From positions 1 through 56,190 of IMG/VR virus record IMGVR_UViG_3300024999_000126: DNA of 56,190 bases. One strand, written 5' to 3'. The position numbers and the translations under genes were made by a program. The notes under the pieces are model-generated. The model saw only the letters and a program-made list of their open reading frames with translations. It was not told the origin of the DNA and searched no databases. Shown here piece after piece: positions 46,504 to 55,571 of the stretch (the stretch's first letter is position 1; every line of letters begins with the position of its first letter). This DNA comes from a virus.

Positions 46504-47945
46504 TATTCTTCTCCCTCAACTCTTTTCTTGAGCTCTTCTATCGACATATCAGCTGGCTTACTTTCGCCCTCTCTAACAAACGGCATTTCTTGCCCTTTTG
46601 GCTCTTCCTTTTTTGCTTCTTTTCGTTCCTTCATTTCCTTCTTAATAGCATCACATACGGCTTTTTCATCCGTCATTTGCTCTTCTGTAAGATGCTTGCT
46701 CAAGTCTATCTCTTTCTTGCCAACAATAACTATGAGTTCTTCAAGGCTTAAGCTATTTAAACTCTTCTTTTTAGGCTTTGTTTTTGGCTTACTCAAAGCG
46801 TCTTCTTTAGTGATAACAGTTTCTGCTTTAAGCTCTTTAACTAATCCCAACCTTATAGCTTCTACCATTGGAAGCCTTCTGTTCCTCCCGTATAATAGCC
46901 TACCAGTTACCGGGTCAATAACTCTCTTTTTAGTAACAAACCACTTTGACTCAGACATGCTGATTAACTCCCTCCTAAGTTTAACTTTAATTGCTCTATC
47001 TATTAGCTCATCAAACAAAGGTTTATCGCTATCAATTGTTTCTAGCAATCTCATATCCTCTGTTATAATGGGTAGTTTATCTTTAAGGCTTTTTAAATAC
47101 TCCACTTCAAAGCTTTCAGCTACTATCCCCCATTTCCCTTCGTACATTTTTCTCGTGTTACCAGGATTAACTCCAATTACTGGAATGCCAGCAGCTAAAT
47201 AATCCCATGTTTTATTCTGCCTTCCAGTTTGAGTATAGTCAAATGATGCCTTTGGCACATCTTCTTTGTTATATCCCTGAATCCCTGCAGTGTACTGACT
47301 TAAATCAACTAGGAGTTCGTTATAGGGTAATGGGTTATGACAAATACAACCTATCTCGATGTATTCTGGATAACAGCTTGTCGAATTGTGAGAATAAATA
47401 TGAACATTCCATCCTGCTGCTATAAAGGACTTAAAGATATTTCTAAAAGACCTATATCCATACAATCCATTTCTTCTACTCCAGAAGTTAATCCCTCCTG
47501 CATAAACCAAATTTAGTCCCTCTAGCTTAGGCTTTAATTCAAAGCTTATATCTTTCTTAAGCGGTCTCAAATGAATCACTTTTGAGAGAGGAACTTTATA
47601 ACCTAAGCTAGTAAAATAGTCTAAGTGGTCTTCAGTTACAAATACTAAACCAGCTGCATTCTCAACCATCTCTTTTTCAAAAGGATGTTGTTTACCCTGC
47701 CTCATTGAATAAATATCGCTTGCTATTAAGATGTAGGGAATACCTAGAGATAAGGGAATACGATAATGGTCTGCCGAATCACCTCGTACAAATACTAAAT
47801 CTGGTTTATACTTGGCTAATCGTAAAGCAACATTGTCTTCGTTAGTATTTATTATCAATCCACCGTACGTCTCTTGCAAGAACGTGTAGTACTTGTAAAC
47901 GCTGCCAACCATCATTTTTAAGTTGTGAATATATGCTAGTTTCAT
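46503..47945 (-). CDS. Glycosyltransferase fused to plectin-like repeat and charged structural tail
   Basis: This 480-residue protein is a GT-B-type transferase up to about 320, with 'LVYAGGINFWSRRN', 'GRQNKTWDYLAAGIPVIGVNPG' and the donor-site acidic end 'YEGKWGIVAES'. Then comes '[20 protein letters not shown]' with 'EAIRLGLV' near 338-370, a unit resembling plectin repeats and shared with the neighbouring glycosyltransferase. A Lys/Glu-rich tail with 'SLEELIVIVGKKEIDLSKHLTEEQ' is like small virion proteins encoded after capsid genes. The fusion hints that it acts on, or is built into, the particle. Confidence 0.78.
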   Translation of the reverse strand: MKLAYIHNLKMMVGSVYKYYTFLQETYGGLIINTNEDNVALRLAKYKPDLVFVRGDSADHYRIPLSLGIPYILIASDIYSMRQGKQHPFEKEMVENAAGLVFVTEDHLDYFTSLGYKVPLSKVIHLRPLKKDISFELKPKLEGLNLVYAGGINFWSRRNGLYGYRSFRNIFKSFIAAGWNVHIYSHNSTSCYPEYIEIGCICHNPLPYNELLVDLSQYTAGIQGYNKEDVPKASFDYTQTGRQNKTWDYLAAGIPVIGVNPGNTRKMYEGKWGIVAESFEVEYLKSLKDKLPIITEDMRLLETIDSDKPLFDELIDRAIKVKLRRELISMSESKWFVTKKRVIDPVTGRLLYGRNRRLPMVEAIRLGLVKELKAETVITKEDALSKPKTKPKKKSLNSLSLEELIVIVGKKEIDLSKHLTEEQMTDEKAVCDAIKKEMKERKEAKKEEPKGQEMPFVREGESKPADMSIEELKKRVEGEE

Positions 47946-49780
47946 TTCTTCACTAATCCCAGCCTAATTGCTTCAGTCATTGGCATTCTTCTATTGCGTC
48001 CGTACAACAACCGCCCATCTGGTCCGACTACTCTCTTTCTTGTTACGTACCATAAATCGTCTTGAGGAAAAACTTGCTCAACTTGCTTTTTATCTTTAAC
48101 TCCTAACTTAGCTAAATCTTGAACCGAAACAACAGCTCCCCTTCCGTAAAGCAACCTTCCCGTTGAAGGGTCTACAACTTTTTCTTTAAGCTTTACGAAA
48201 TCATTATCTTCTTTACAAACAACTTTACTAGCTACATTGGGAACGTATCCAGCATCTATTATCTCTAAGTACTTCTTAGCAACCGAACTTAAGTCGTGAT
48301 ATTTAAGTACGTAGTTCTTCACTCTAGTTGCTTCATCTTTATAGTACACTGGGTCGTCAATTAACTGTTTTATAGTATTTTCTAAAGTAACGGCATTTAC
48401 GTAAGTATAGGGTATTTGTCCTAACCATTCCAGATACTGCTTAGCTACGTATTCGTCACCAGCTAAAACAGGTAACCCCATACAAGCACCCTCAAGACCT
48501 GACACTTGCAATCCCAACCAAAAACTATCGAATACAGCATCACACGTAGCTTTTATTTGCATTGCCTCTACATGTGTTTTTCTCTCTATTAAAACAGCTT
48601 CAACAGAATATCCTTTACGTTTTAAGTTTGATACAGCAGTTAAGAATAATTCAGTTCCCTTAAAAGCTCTATTTGTAGGAGAATGAGCTATTCTAAACTT
48701 CTTTCCTGCAACCCTACCTTTAGTCATTAAGCTATATTTTTTAAAAGGGACAGGATTTGGGAGGAACTGTAAATTGTTTGAATACCTCGTTAGTTCAAGA
48801 TTTGAAACCAACCTAATGCAACTCTGAGCATTATCATCGATATTATGCCTACCAATAAGCTTCCTAAAAAGAGAACCGTGATGATGAACTACTTTTGTTG
48901 CTCCCCGCTTTACTACTCCAGCTTGAGGTATTACTTGAGCTCTTAAATGCGCGTGAACTACATCTGCATCTCTCAAATGTTTCCTAAGCATGCTTTTATC
49001 ACGCATTGGATACTGATATGGATAATCAAACTCAGTATTCTTATTCCTAAAGTATGCAGATTCGTGTAACGTGTACCCATCAATTGCTTGGTGTAAATTC
49101 CAAGCAACACAAGCTAAATCTCTACCGGCAAGAAAAACTATCTTCTTTGGTTGAACTTTCTTTAGCCTCTTTATGCCTTCTTTATTATTTTGAACTACTC
49201 CATACTGTTGCTTTTGTTTCATTCGTTCATCGGTACGACCATCATTTCTTCTATGGTCCAACATTAAAGGAACAGATACTGATATTTGACCAATACCTGT
49301 TTCTTGGTGTGAAGCTACTAAATCTCCCTTTGAATCATAAATCCAATGATGACGTCCTGCATAATGCAGTCCTTTATCATAAGCAAATAATCTTGGCTCT
49401 TTATAGATTCCCTTGTATAGAGGACTTTTTATTGCTACCCAACCAACATCGAAACTACCAAGACTTTTAAGCACTTCAGGATTTTCAACGTATTCATCGG
49501 CATCAACAATAAAGAAGATGTCTCCCTGTTTCCCATGCTTAAAGTATTCTGACCTTTTAATGCATTGGTCTTCCCAAAATGTTTCAGTTGTGATTAACTT
49601 TACTTTACCTAATGATTCTAGATATTGAATACTACCATCTGTAGAATAGGGTTTATCAACTGGAAACCCATCGTATGCCCCATCGATTGCCACTATTTTA
49701 TCTACATAATCATAATACGTGGGGACACTCTGCTTTAACGCGCTTACATCATTAAAAAAATTAAGGCACGCTATTAGCAT
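47942..49780 (-). CDS. Bifunctional glycosyltransferase (GT2-like plus GT4-like) with repeat tail
   Basis: This 612-residue protein has three parts. Residues 1-180 are GT-A/GT2-like with '[15 protein letters not shown]' and the metal-binding '[13 protein letters not shown]'. Residues 215-520 are a GT-B/GT4-like domain with 'VVHAHLRAQ', '[18 protein letters not shown]' and '[15 protein letters not shown]'. The C-terminal ~85 residues hold two plectin-like repeats ('[14 protein letters not shown]' and '[17 protein letters not shown]...EAIRLGLV'). It overlaps both neighbours. Likely targets are virion protein or modified DNA; I cannot tell which. Confidence 0.85.
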   Translation of the reverse strand: MLIACLNFFNDVSALKQSVPTYYDYVDKIVAIDGAYDGFPVDKPYSTDGSIQYLESLGKVKLITTETFWEDQCIKRSEYFKHGKQGDIFFIVDADEYVENPEVLKSLGSFDVGWVAIKSPLYKGIYKEPRLFAYDKGLHYAGRHHWIYDSKGDLVASHQETGIGQISVSVPLMLDHRRNDGRTDERMKQKQQYGVVQNNKEGIKRLKKVQPKKIVFLAGRDLACVAWNLHQAIDGYTLHESAYFRNKNTEFDYPYQYPMRDKSMLRKHLRDADVVHAHLRAQVIPQAGVVKRGATKVVHHHGSLFRKLIGRHNIDDNAQSCIRLVSNLELTRYSNNLQFLPNPVPFKKYSLMTKGRVAGKKFRIAHSPTNRAFKGTELFLTAVSNLKRKGYSVEAVLIERKTHVEAMQIKATCDAVFDSFWLGLQVSGLEGACMGLPVLAGDEYVAKQYLEWLGQIPYTYVNAVTLENTIKQLIDDPVYYKDEATRVKNYVLKYHDLSSVAKKYLEIIDAGYVPNVASKVVCKEDNDFVKLKEKVVDPSTGRLLYGRGAVVSVQDLAKLGVKDKKQVEQVFPQDDLWYVTRKRVVGPDGRLLYGRNRRMPMTEAIRLGLVKK

Positions 49781-50171
49781 CTGAATTATTCCCCTTTATA
49801 TCTTTTATTATTTTTGCAGGAACGCCCCCAACTACTACGTTTGACGGAACGTCTTTTGTTACTACTGCACCTGCTGCTATGTATGAACCCTGACCAATTT
49901 CTTGAACTGATTCTAATATGATTGCACGAGCTCCAACAAAAGCATCTCGTCTTATAATCAAAGGAGATATTCTTATATTTCTAACATCTCCAGGGGGATG
50001 GTCGTGGGTTAGTATCATTACGTCTTCAGATAGCACTACATTATCTTCTAAAACTACATTAGCTGAAGTATCTATCGAAGAACCCCTACCAGTAGCAACG
50101 TTTTCTCCAATGAACAATTTTCCCTTACCTAAGTGATGCCTATCTATCATCTCATGTTTTAATCCCATCAT
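49761..50171 (-). CDS. Hexapeptide-repeat O-acetyltransferase
   Basis: This 136-residue left-handed beta-helix protein has '[24 protein letters not shown]', the catalytic His region '[10 protein letters not shown]' and the closing '[23 protein letters not shown]', the signature of maltose/serine-type acetyltransferases. It probably O-acetylates a sugar laid down by the flanking glycosyltransferases. It overlaps the genes on both sides. Confidence 0.9.
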   Translation of the reverse strand: MMGLKHEMIDRHHLGKGKLFIGENVATGRGSSIDTSANVVLEDNVVLSEDVMILTHDHPPGDVRNIRISPLIIRRDAFVGARAIILESVQEIGQGSYIAAGAVVTKDVPSNVVVGGVPAKIIKDIKGNNSDANSVP

Positions 50172-51076
50172 CCCATAAACCTTTCATAAATTCCTACAGC
50201 TTTTTTAGCTACAACAGGATAATCATGATAATTTTCTACGTACTGTCTACCAAGCCTTGCATATTTCAAAAAGTGTTCTCTATCAACAAGTAGTCGTATT
50301 AGTTCTTGTTTAACAGTTTCTCGACTTGTCCTTACATAAGGAGCATACCCTACTATCTCAATTATTCGTTTATGAGTATCATCTGGCAAACCAACTAAAA
50401 CTGGCTGTCTCAGTGCCATCCCTTCAAGACCAGAGTTACCATACTGTAAATGTAACTGGTCAAAAGCAATATCACACCGAGCTTTCATCGCCAAGCATTC
50501 TAAATATGAAGTCTTCTCTATAAGAACTAATTCAACGGGATAACCCTCTCTTTTTAGTTCATTGACAGCCAATACCAGGGCATCTGTACCCTTATAATCA
50601 CGCCTTGTAGGAGAATGTGCAATTCTAAGAATATCATCATCGACGTGATACCTCTTCCTCAATTCATCAAACTTTGCTACGTTTATTGGAGTAGGAAACC
50701 ATCTGTCTTCTTCATCAGGAACGTTATATCCCAATAAATTGATAGTAGATACTACTTGAAAAGCCGTTTCTCTATTGTATATTTTTGAATTATCTTTTTG
50801 CCTACCGTGGTAATGAAAAATCTTTATAGCATCTTTATTGGGTTTCCAGCAGCTGGCATAAGTGAGGTTATTATGAATATGTGCAATATCAAGTTTACCT
50901 AGAAACTCTCTTATGCTTATCGGTACTTCAGGATACTGAAATTCACGAGGAAAGTCTAAATAATCGTTCTTAGTTCTAAAAGCATGAGCATCACAACTAG
51001 AATAAAGACGTAACATTTCAGCACATTTAAACGTTTGACCTCCAGTATCGGGTCCACAAAAATGAGCTATCCGCAT
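50168..51076 (-). CDS. GT4-like glycosyltransferase
   Basis: This 302-residue protein starts '[14 protein letters not shown]'. The ATG at 51076 follows the upstream stop by one base, so a longer frame is not used. 'HIHNNLTYA', '[17 protein letters not shown]', '[15 protein letters not shown]' and '[17 protein letters not shown]' match the GT4-like half of the 47942-49780 protein, so the two are paralogues. It has no plectin-like tail. It starts the sugar cassette. Confidence 0.85.
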   Translation of the reverse strand: MRIAHFCGPDTGGQTFKCAEMLRLYSSCDAHAFRTKNDYLDFPREFQYPEVPISIREFLGKLDIAHIHNNLTYASCWKPNKDAIKIFHYHGRQKDNSKIYNRETAFQVVSTINLLGYNVPDEEDRWFPTPINVAKFDELRKRYHVDDDILRIAHSPTRRDYKGTDALVLAVNELKREGYPVELVLIEKTSYLECLAMKARCDIAFDQLHLQYGNSGLEGMALRQPVLVGLPDDTHKRIIEIVGYAPYVRTSRETVKQELIRLLVDREHFLKYARLGRQYVENYHDYPVVAKKAVGIYERFMG

Positions 51077-51077
51077 G

Positions 51078-51425
51078 TCACATCGTATTCCCATCAGAAT
51101 CCAGCTTATACACCCCATTGCAATGACCACAGAGAAACACTTTGAATCTATCATCAGCGGTCGTTATATCAGTATCTGGCTCATACATAGCTTTTAGTGT
51201 GTTGTATATCTGCCTACCAATCTCTTGTGTTAAGGGAATAGCATCTATCATTACAATGCCCTCTCCCTCAACAACAATTGGTTTAGTTAACAACACGTCA
51301 AGCTTACATTCTGGAGCTGACTTCATATCTTGAGTAAACTCAATACTTCTAACCCCTGTTATTTCATTACCACCAATAAAGATTTTTGTATCCCCTGGCT
51401 TTGCATCAATTTTAAAACTTGCCAT
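51078..51425 (-). CDS. Hypothetical protein upstream of the sugar cassette
   Basis: This 115-residue protein has beta-rich N-terminal half ('GDTKIFIGGNEITGVRSIEF') and a C-terminal 'CGHCNGVY' pair. The first half resembles small phage virion decoration domains in pattern only. It is translationally coupled to the glycosyltransferase that follows. Confidence 0.6.
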   Translation of the reverse strand: MASFKIDAKPGDTKIFIGGNEITGVRSIEFTQDMKSAPECKLDVLLTKPIVVEGEGIVMIDAIPLTQEIGRQIYNTLKAMYEPDTDITTADDRFKVFLCGHCNGVYKLDSDGNTM

Positions 51426-51431
51426 TCCTAA

Positions 51432-51605
51432 CTACCTCCCTTTATACCCTTTTACTAAATAACTTTTATTGGTTTTCTTCAAACGTTTCTTAGTCGTATA
51501 TAAATGAGGGCATCCCGTTCTAAGACAAATATTGCAAGCCTTACCGATAGTAATCATGCAATTATATTTTGAACATGAATAATGTTTAAGCGTAACCCTC
51601 CTCAT
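51432..51605 (-). CDS. Cys-rich small basic protein
   Basis: This 57-residue protein has five Cys ('CSKYNC', 'CNICLRTGCPH') compatible with a zinc site. The ATG has GAGGAG seven bases upstream and lies 35 bases after an 81-nt inverted-repeat element. The function is unknown. Confidence 0.6.
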   Translation of the reverse strand: MRRVTLKHYSCSKYNCMITIGKACNICLRTGCPHLYTTKKRLKKTNKSYLVKGYKGR

Positions 51606-51640
51606 AATATGCTCCTCATTATATTCATTTCTGGATTTAC

Positions 51641-51721
51641 CAGTAACCTCTAGATTAACGTTAACATACCTTAATATATATTCTTATAGTTAATTATGTG
51701 AAGTTGCTCAGAAGGTCACTG
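51641..51721 (-). repeat. 81-nt CAG...CTG inverted-repeat element (copy b)
   Basis: Arms CAGTGACCTT / AGGTTACTG pair with G-T wobbles, and pairing extends outward by TTTAC/GTAAA. The AT-rich centre has GAATATATATTAAG. It lies just after the capsid terminator and before the small Cys-rich gene. Confidence 0.78.
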
Positions 51722-51735
51722 GTAAACTCAAATAT

Positions 51736-51777
51736 AATAGGGGCCGGCTTTTGGTCCTAAGGTGACCGGCCCCTATT
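51736..51777 (-). terminator. Strong GC-rich hairpin after the major capsid gene
   Basis: Perfect 12-base arms AATAGGGGCCGG / CCGGCCCCTATT with an 18-base loop, followed on the minus strand by TATATTT. It probably limits read-through into the sugar cassette and protects capsid mRNA. Confidence 0.82.
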
Positions 51778-51805
51778 AACTGTTATACGTGGTAGAAACT
51801 AGCTA

Positions 51806-53197
51806 TTACGATGAAGCTGCTGCTGTTTCGATATCAACAAATACGTTCGGACGCCAGATTGGGAAGATAACTCTCTTCTCAGCCCTTATCCTCTTGTAGT
51901 TTGTGATAAAGTCGTCGTTGGCATAACCAATTTCAATAGCAGCTGCGTCAACATCAAATAGAGCAGCACCCATCTTAAAGCTACCAACGATACAGTGACG
52001 TTCGTCTGCATCAGCTGGATTCTGCATAGCAACAGTCTCAACTACCGGGAGACGCCATACACGCTCTTTGTTCTCACCGGAAACAACAACCCAGATATAA
52101 TGCTCATCTGAGCCTTTAAGAAGCTCAATCTCTTCCCAATCAATTGGGTGAAGCACACAACCATCAGCCGGGAAGTACTGAAGAGCAACATTAGTACGAG
52201 CTCTACGTATTTTGTCAAGTAGAGTATCACTAGCAGAGCCACGAATTGCATGGATAGCCGCAGCATAGTCCTGGATACCTGCTTTGTTAAGGATACCAGT
52301 AAGGTTGTCACCAGTACCATCGCCCCAAATAAGCTGGTCATCTTCGCGAAGGTCAAGGCCATAAATAAGCTGAGAATCGAGATAGGTTGAAAGCTGGCCG
52401 GCATCTTTAAGCATCTGATTAGAAACTCTAACCCAATGAGCAATCATTCTAGCAGTCTCTGTACGTTTAGTTGCACTGTGTGATGCTTCAGGTTTTGTTC
52501 CACCCTCAGCTACTTCAACGGCACCTGAAACAAATGCTTCCTCTACGTACTCGAGCGTTGGAGAGCCAGAAGTACCAGTTGTCAACAAACCACGAATCCT
52601 TAGCGGCCTATCTCCATCTTTAAGAGTTTCAGACAACCGATACGGAGCAATAAGGTCTCCAGAGGTTGCCGACGTGATAGCTTTTGTCTCAATTAGTTGT
52701 ATAAGTCGTTTGTAATCTTCGCCCTCGAAAATAACATGCCTGCCATCAGGTGTCATCTTCAACTGAGCAGGAGCATTAGAAGCTCCCTGGAAGCTATTTA
52801 GCAATCCGGCTTTGTAGCAATCACTAGCTACAAACGCTTTACCCATCGACAAAGCAACTGCAGGTCCTTGCAAGTTTAAATCTCTGCTCTTACCATCAAC
52901 ATCGAGATTAACATCAGCAACGTTAAACGGAATTACCCTGTTAGGGTCATTAGCAAAGCTATGAAGAGCATCCATCCTGCCCCTACTCTTTTGTTCCATA
53001 GCAATAGCTTCATTGTGCTCTTTCAGCTCAGCTTGAATTGTTTCTGCCTCAGAACACTTAGTATCAAATTGAGCTGCAACATCTTCCGGCATAGCTTTAC
53101 CAGTATGCTCATCTTGGATACTCTTTGCTTCTTTGACAAGCTTATCAAGGTCACCTTGCTTCCTAACAAGCTCGTCTTTGGTTAACATTTTCGGCAT
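51806..53197 (-). CDS. Major capsid protein (HK97 fold)
   Basis: This 463-residue protein has a coiled-coil delta domain (residues 1-95), then a mature shell domain with 'AITSATSGDLIAPYRLSETL', 'VAEGGTKPEASHS', 'LIYGLDLREDDQLIWGDGTGDNLTGILN' and 'PIDWEEIELLKG', the standard HK97-type landmarks. The preceding protease gene and the length of the delta domain suggest proteolytic maturation. It is followed by a strong terminator. Confidence 0.95.
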   Translation of the reverse strand: MPKMLTKDELVRKQGDLDKLVKEAKSIQDEHTGKAMPEDVAAQFDTKCSEAETIQAELKEHNEAIAMEQKSRGRMDALHSFANDPNRVIPFNVADVNLDVDGKSRDLNLQGPAVALSMGKAFVASDCYKAGLLNSFQGASNAPAQLKMTPDGRHVIFEGEDYKRLIQLIETKAITSATSGDLIAPYRLSETLKDGDRPLRIRGLLTTGTSGSPTLEYVEEAFVSGAVEVAEGGTKPEASHSATKRTETARMIAHWVRVSNQMLKDAGQLSTYLDSQLIYGLDLREDDQLIWGDGTGDNLTGILNKAGIQDYAAAIHAIRGSASDTLLDKIRRARTNVALQYFPADGCVLHPIDWEEIELLKGSDEHYIWVVVSGENKERVWRLPVVETVAMQNPADADERHCIVGSFKMGAALFDVDAAAIEIGYANDDFITNYKRIRAEKRVIFPIWRPNVFVDIETAAASS

Positions 53198-53254
53198 TGT
53201 TCTTCTCCTTCTAAAATAAGTGTTTTACTTGCTACATCTCACAGTGTCGAGTTC

Positions 53255-54310
53255 TTAAGCAGAAGTGACGAGCTGTTCGAGTTGAAGATTCCTAAGCCTA
53301 TTATTAAGCTCAGCTACCTTCTCTGGATTGGCGAGTCCGTTAGCTTTTGCCAGTGCCTTTTCAGACGGTTGGGCAGCTTCACGAAGTGCCGTTAAAACAT
53401 CTATACATTCGCTAACTAGTTTCATGTTAGCAGCTGATAGCACCTTTCCTGCTTTTACTTCTTCTATCGTACCAATTGACTTGATAGCTTCCTCCAAGAA
53501 AACTAATCCTTGCCAAGGAGGAATTTTACCCGTTTTAGCGAACAAAACATCCAAAACAGATTTTAACTCAAGATACCGGTCTTTGTCGACATCATTACTT
53601 TCAACATGACAAGCTATAATATCGAGAGCTTTACCAACAATATGCGGCTTGCCATCTATTATATCTGCGTAGAGTAGTTCTAAAGAATCATTTAACTTAA
53701 TCGTAAAACCATTTACATCTTCCAAAGCTTTGATGTTTTCTAGAGCTTTATCTGCATCCCACTCATAATCGGCTGGAGCAACCTTGAGCTCGTCTATGCC
53801 TTCAATAGATTTAACGCTATTTGCATCAATGTAAGCCAACTCATTCATGCCAAAGATGACGGGAGATACTTCAAACAAAGCAACTTCTTTAAGCCTGCGA
53901 GCTATCTTATCCCCTACTTCTTGATATTCAAATTTAATAGCATTATACCCAAATGACAAAGCATCAAGAACTCCCTCTTTAATTTGAGTTAGTACTTGAT
54001 CGCCGAGAGGAGTTTCAGACACATAAGCTTTTATCCACAGGCCGAAATCATCTTCTTTGGCTTCAAGAAGCTTCCCTACTAAGTCTTTAACTGACCAACG
54101 ATTGTGGTGGTCTAGGAGCTTGACTTTGCCAGCTTTAACGTTCATACCAATAGTACGAGTGAACGCTCCCTTTTCTATAATATCGCCACCACGGTCAACA
54201 TTTTCAAATACTGCACAGTAGCCTTCAAACGTTCTTTCTTCCGTATTAACTGCTTTGACCTCAAACCTACCTATGATTCTATTGGGGTCAATTGTTCTTA
54301 TTTTAGGCAA
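53255..54310 (-). CDS. Prohead protease (S78/HK97 type) with C-terminal extension
   Basis: This 351-residue serine protease matures the capsid. 'RTFEGYCAVFENVDRGGDII' starts the fold, 'VKLLDHHNRW' gives the catalytic His, 'GVLDALSFGYNAI' gives the catalytic Ser, and 'EVSPVIFGMNE' closes the domain. The last ~180 residues form a separate helical region that may act as a scaffold. It lies directly before the capsid gene. Confidence 0.92.
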   Translation of the reverse strand: MPKIRTIDPNRIIGRFEVKAVNTEERTFEGYCAVFENVDRGGDIIEKGAFTRTIGMNVKAGKVKLLDHHNRWSVKDLVGKLLEAKEDDFGLWIKAYVSETPLGDQVLTQIKEGVLDALSFGYNAIKFEYQEVGDKIARRLKEVALFEVSPVIFGMNELAYIDANSVKSIEGIDELKVAPADYEWDADKALENIKALEDVNGFTIKLNDSLELLYADIIDGKPHIVGKALDIIACHVESNDVDKDRYLELKSVLDVLFAKTGKIPPWQGLVFLEEAIKSIGTIEEVKAGKVLSAANMKLVSECIDVLTALREAAQPSEKALAKANGLANPEKVAELNNRLRNLQLEQLVTSA

Positions 54311-54328
54311 ATTATGTCACCTCCAAGT

Positions 54329-55132
54329 CTAAAACTTTATACCTAAGCTACAACGACATCTAGGATGAAGAGGGGGAGAATCAACGTCTTCATATCCATG
54401 GTTAAGCTTAAAAATACTGCCATCTTCTGCAGCTATCGTTTGAATGTCTCCCTCTTTAAAATAGCTTTCATTCTTCTTTACTACTTTATTATCCATACTA
54501 TTACAAAACAAACAAAGTCGCTCATCTTCAGTTGTAATCCAAACTGAGCTACCGCCTACCTCCTCATAACTAAATCGAGCCCCTCTATTCGTCGACCTTA
54601 TTATCTCAGTCCTAGCAACTATTTCTGCCCTGATAGTATTCCAACCATAAAATTCTTGTTCAAGAGCTTCTCTAACGAGGTTAACCATCCATCCTTCTTT
54701 TTCGCCCTTCTTTATGATAGTTTTTACTTTTTTAACAGAAGTATCGCCTATCTTCTTAGCAAACTTAAATTGATAATTTCTAATAAACTTAATAACTTCA
54801 GGATTAGCCATATCAAAATCTAGCCCTAATGCTTTTCCAGTTTCAACTGCTGATTGCATTAAAGGGTCACCTAGAGGAACTTTCCCTACAACTTCGTATC
54901 TGGCAAGACGTTTATTTATCTCTCCAAGCCTCTTATATAACCTATTCATTTCAGACTTAGATAGCTCTTTTATCTCAAAAGCATCCAAAGCTTTCCTATA
55001 TTCTTCAGCATATGTCTTTAACAATTTAGTAATACTTTTTTCTAGCTTTGGATAATAAGAATTTTGTACTCGTCTTAAAACCTTAACTAATTTAGGATTA
55101 AGCTTCTTAGAACTTATTTTCTTTTTAATCAT
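54329..55132 (-). CDS. MuF/SPP1 gp7-like minor head protein
   Basis: This 267-residue protein has a basic helical N-terminus and central helices. A C-terminal MuF domain shows 'IVARTEIIRSTNRGA', 'TTEDERLCLFCNSMDN' and 'PPLHPRCRCSLG', the Cys/His pattern of the family. It assists head assembly and may travel with the DNA. Its first ~75 codons are duplicated at window position 1-226, where the portal precedes it. Here three extra genes precede it instead. Confidence 0.9.
   Translation of the reverse strand: MIKKKISSKKLNPKLVKVLRRVQNSYYPKLEKSITKLLKTYAEEYRKALDAFEIKELSKSEMNRLYKRLGEINKRLARYEVVGKVPLGDPLMQSAVETGKALGLDFDMANPEVIKFIRNYQFKFAKKIGDTSVKKVKTIIKKGEKEGWMVNLVREALEQEFYGWNTIRAEIVARTEIIRSTNRGARFSYEEVGGSSVWITTEDERLCLFCNSMDNKVVKKNESYFKEGDIQTIAAEDGSIFKLNHGYEDVDSPPLHPRCRCSLGIKF
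54907..55110. repeat. 204-bp direct repeat, second copy (first at 1-204)
   Basis: Bases 54907-55110 match 1-204 at all but one position (128 of the first copy), a synonymous change in the MuF frame. Identity ends abruptly at codon 8-10 of the gene. The first copy ends at the window edge, so its full extent is unknown. Confidence 0.95.
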
Positions 55133-55138
55133 CGCTAA

Positions 55139-55309
55139 TTACCTACATCCATGACAACTTGAGCACTGTCTACACGACAATTTGCTACTATAAGAGCTAA
55201 TCATGCGTAAGGGAAAACTCATGCCCTCAACTTTTCTAAAAAGAGGCTTAACATATTCTTCTTTAACTATTTCTGATGCTACCTGCTCTTTGAGGCTTAA
55301 TGAGGGCAC
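55139..55309 (-). CDS. Hypothetical small protein with Cys-rich C-terminus
   Basis: From a GTG at 55309 the frame gives 56 residues ending 'CRQCSSCHGCR'. A longer frame reaches 55354 but overlaps the upstream gene by 92 bases. It lies between the next Cys-rich gene and MuF. The true start is uncertain and the function unknown. Confidence 0.5.
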   Translation of the reverse strand: MPSLSLKEQVASEIVKEEYVKPLFRKVEGMSFPLRMISSYSSKLSCRQCSSCHGCR

Positions 55310-55571
55310 CAGAAGTCTTCGCTGTAATCTCTTTTCCACTACTTGAGTTAACAATGCCTAAACACCTTCCATTTGCATCTAAGTGTAAATCCATAGACTT
55401 GCAGCCATATCTACCAAAAGCTATCTCTATATTCCATTTACAATCCATATTATCGCAAGTTAGAGATACTTTTCCTAGCTTACACCCTCCGCCCTCTAAT
55501 CGATGAGGGCATTTCTTTGCCTGGCAAACCAACCTTCCATCAACATTTACCGGCTTACAAAATTCCCCCAC
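55263..55571 (-). CDS. Cys-rich hypothetical protein
   Basis: This 102-residue protein has eight Cys in the first ~70 residues ('CQAKKCPHR', 'CDNMDCKW', 'CKSMDLHLD', 'GRCLG'), consistent with one or two zinc-binding knuckles. It overlaps the methyltransferase stop by one base. It is part of the three-gene block inserted ahead of MuF. Confidence 0.62.
   Translation of the reverse strand: MGEFCKPVNVDGRLVCQAKKCPHRLEGGGCKLGKVSLTCDNMDCKWNIEIAFGRYGCKSMDLHLDANGRCLGIVNSSSGKEITAKTSGALIKPQRAGSIRNS

Noticed and set aside
50168-51154. Longer glycosyltransferase start at 51154
   Set aside because: It would overlap the upstream gene by 77 bases. The ATG at 51076 follows that gene's stop by one base and begins with a normal first strand (MRIAHF).
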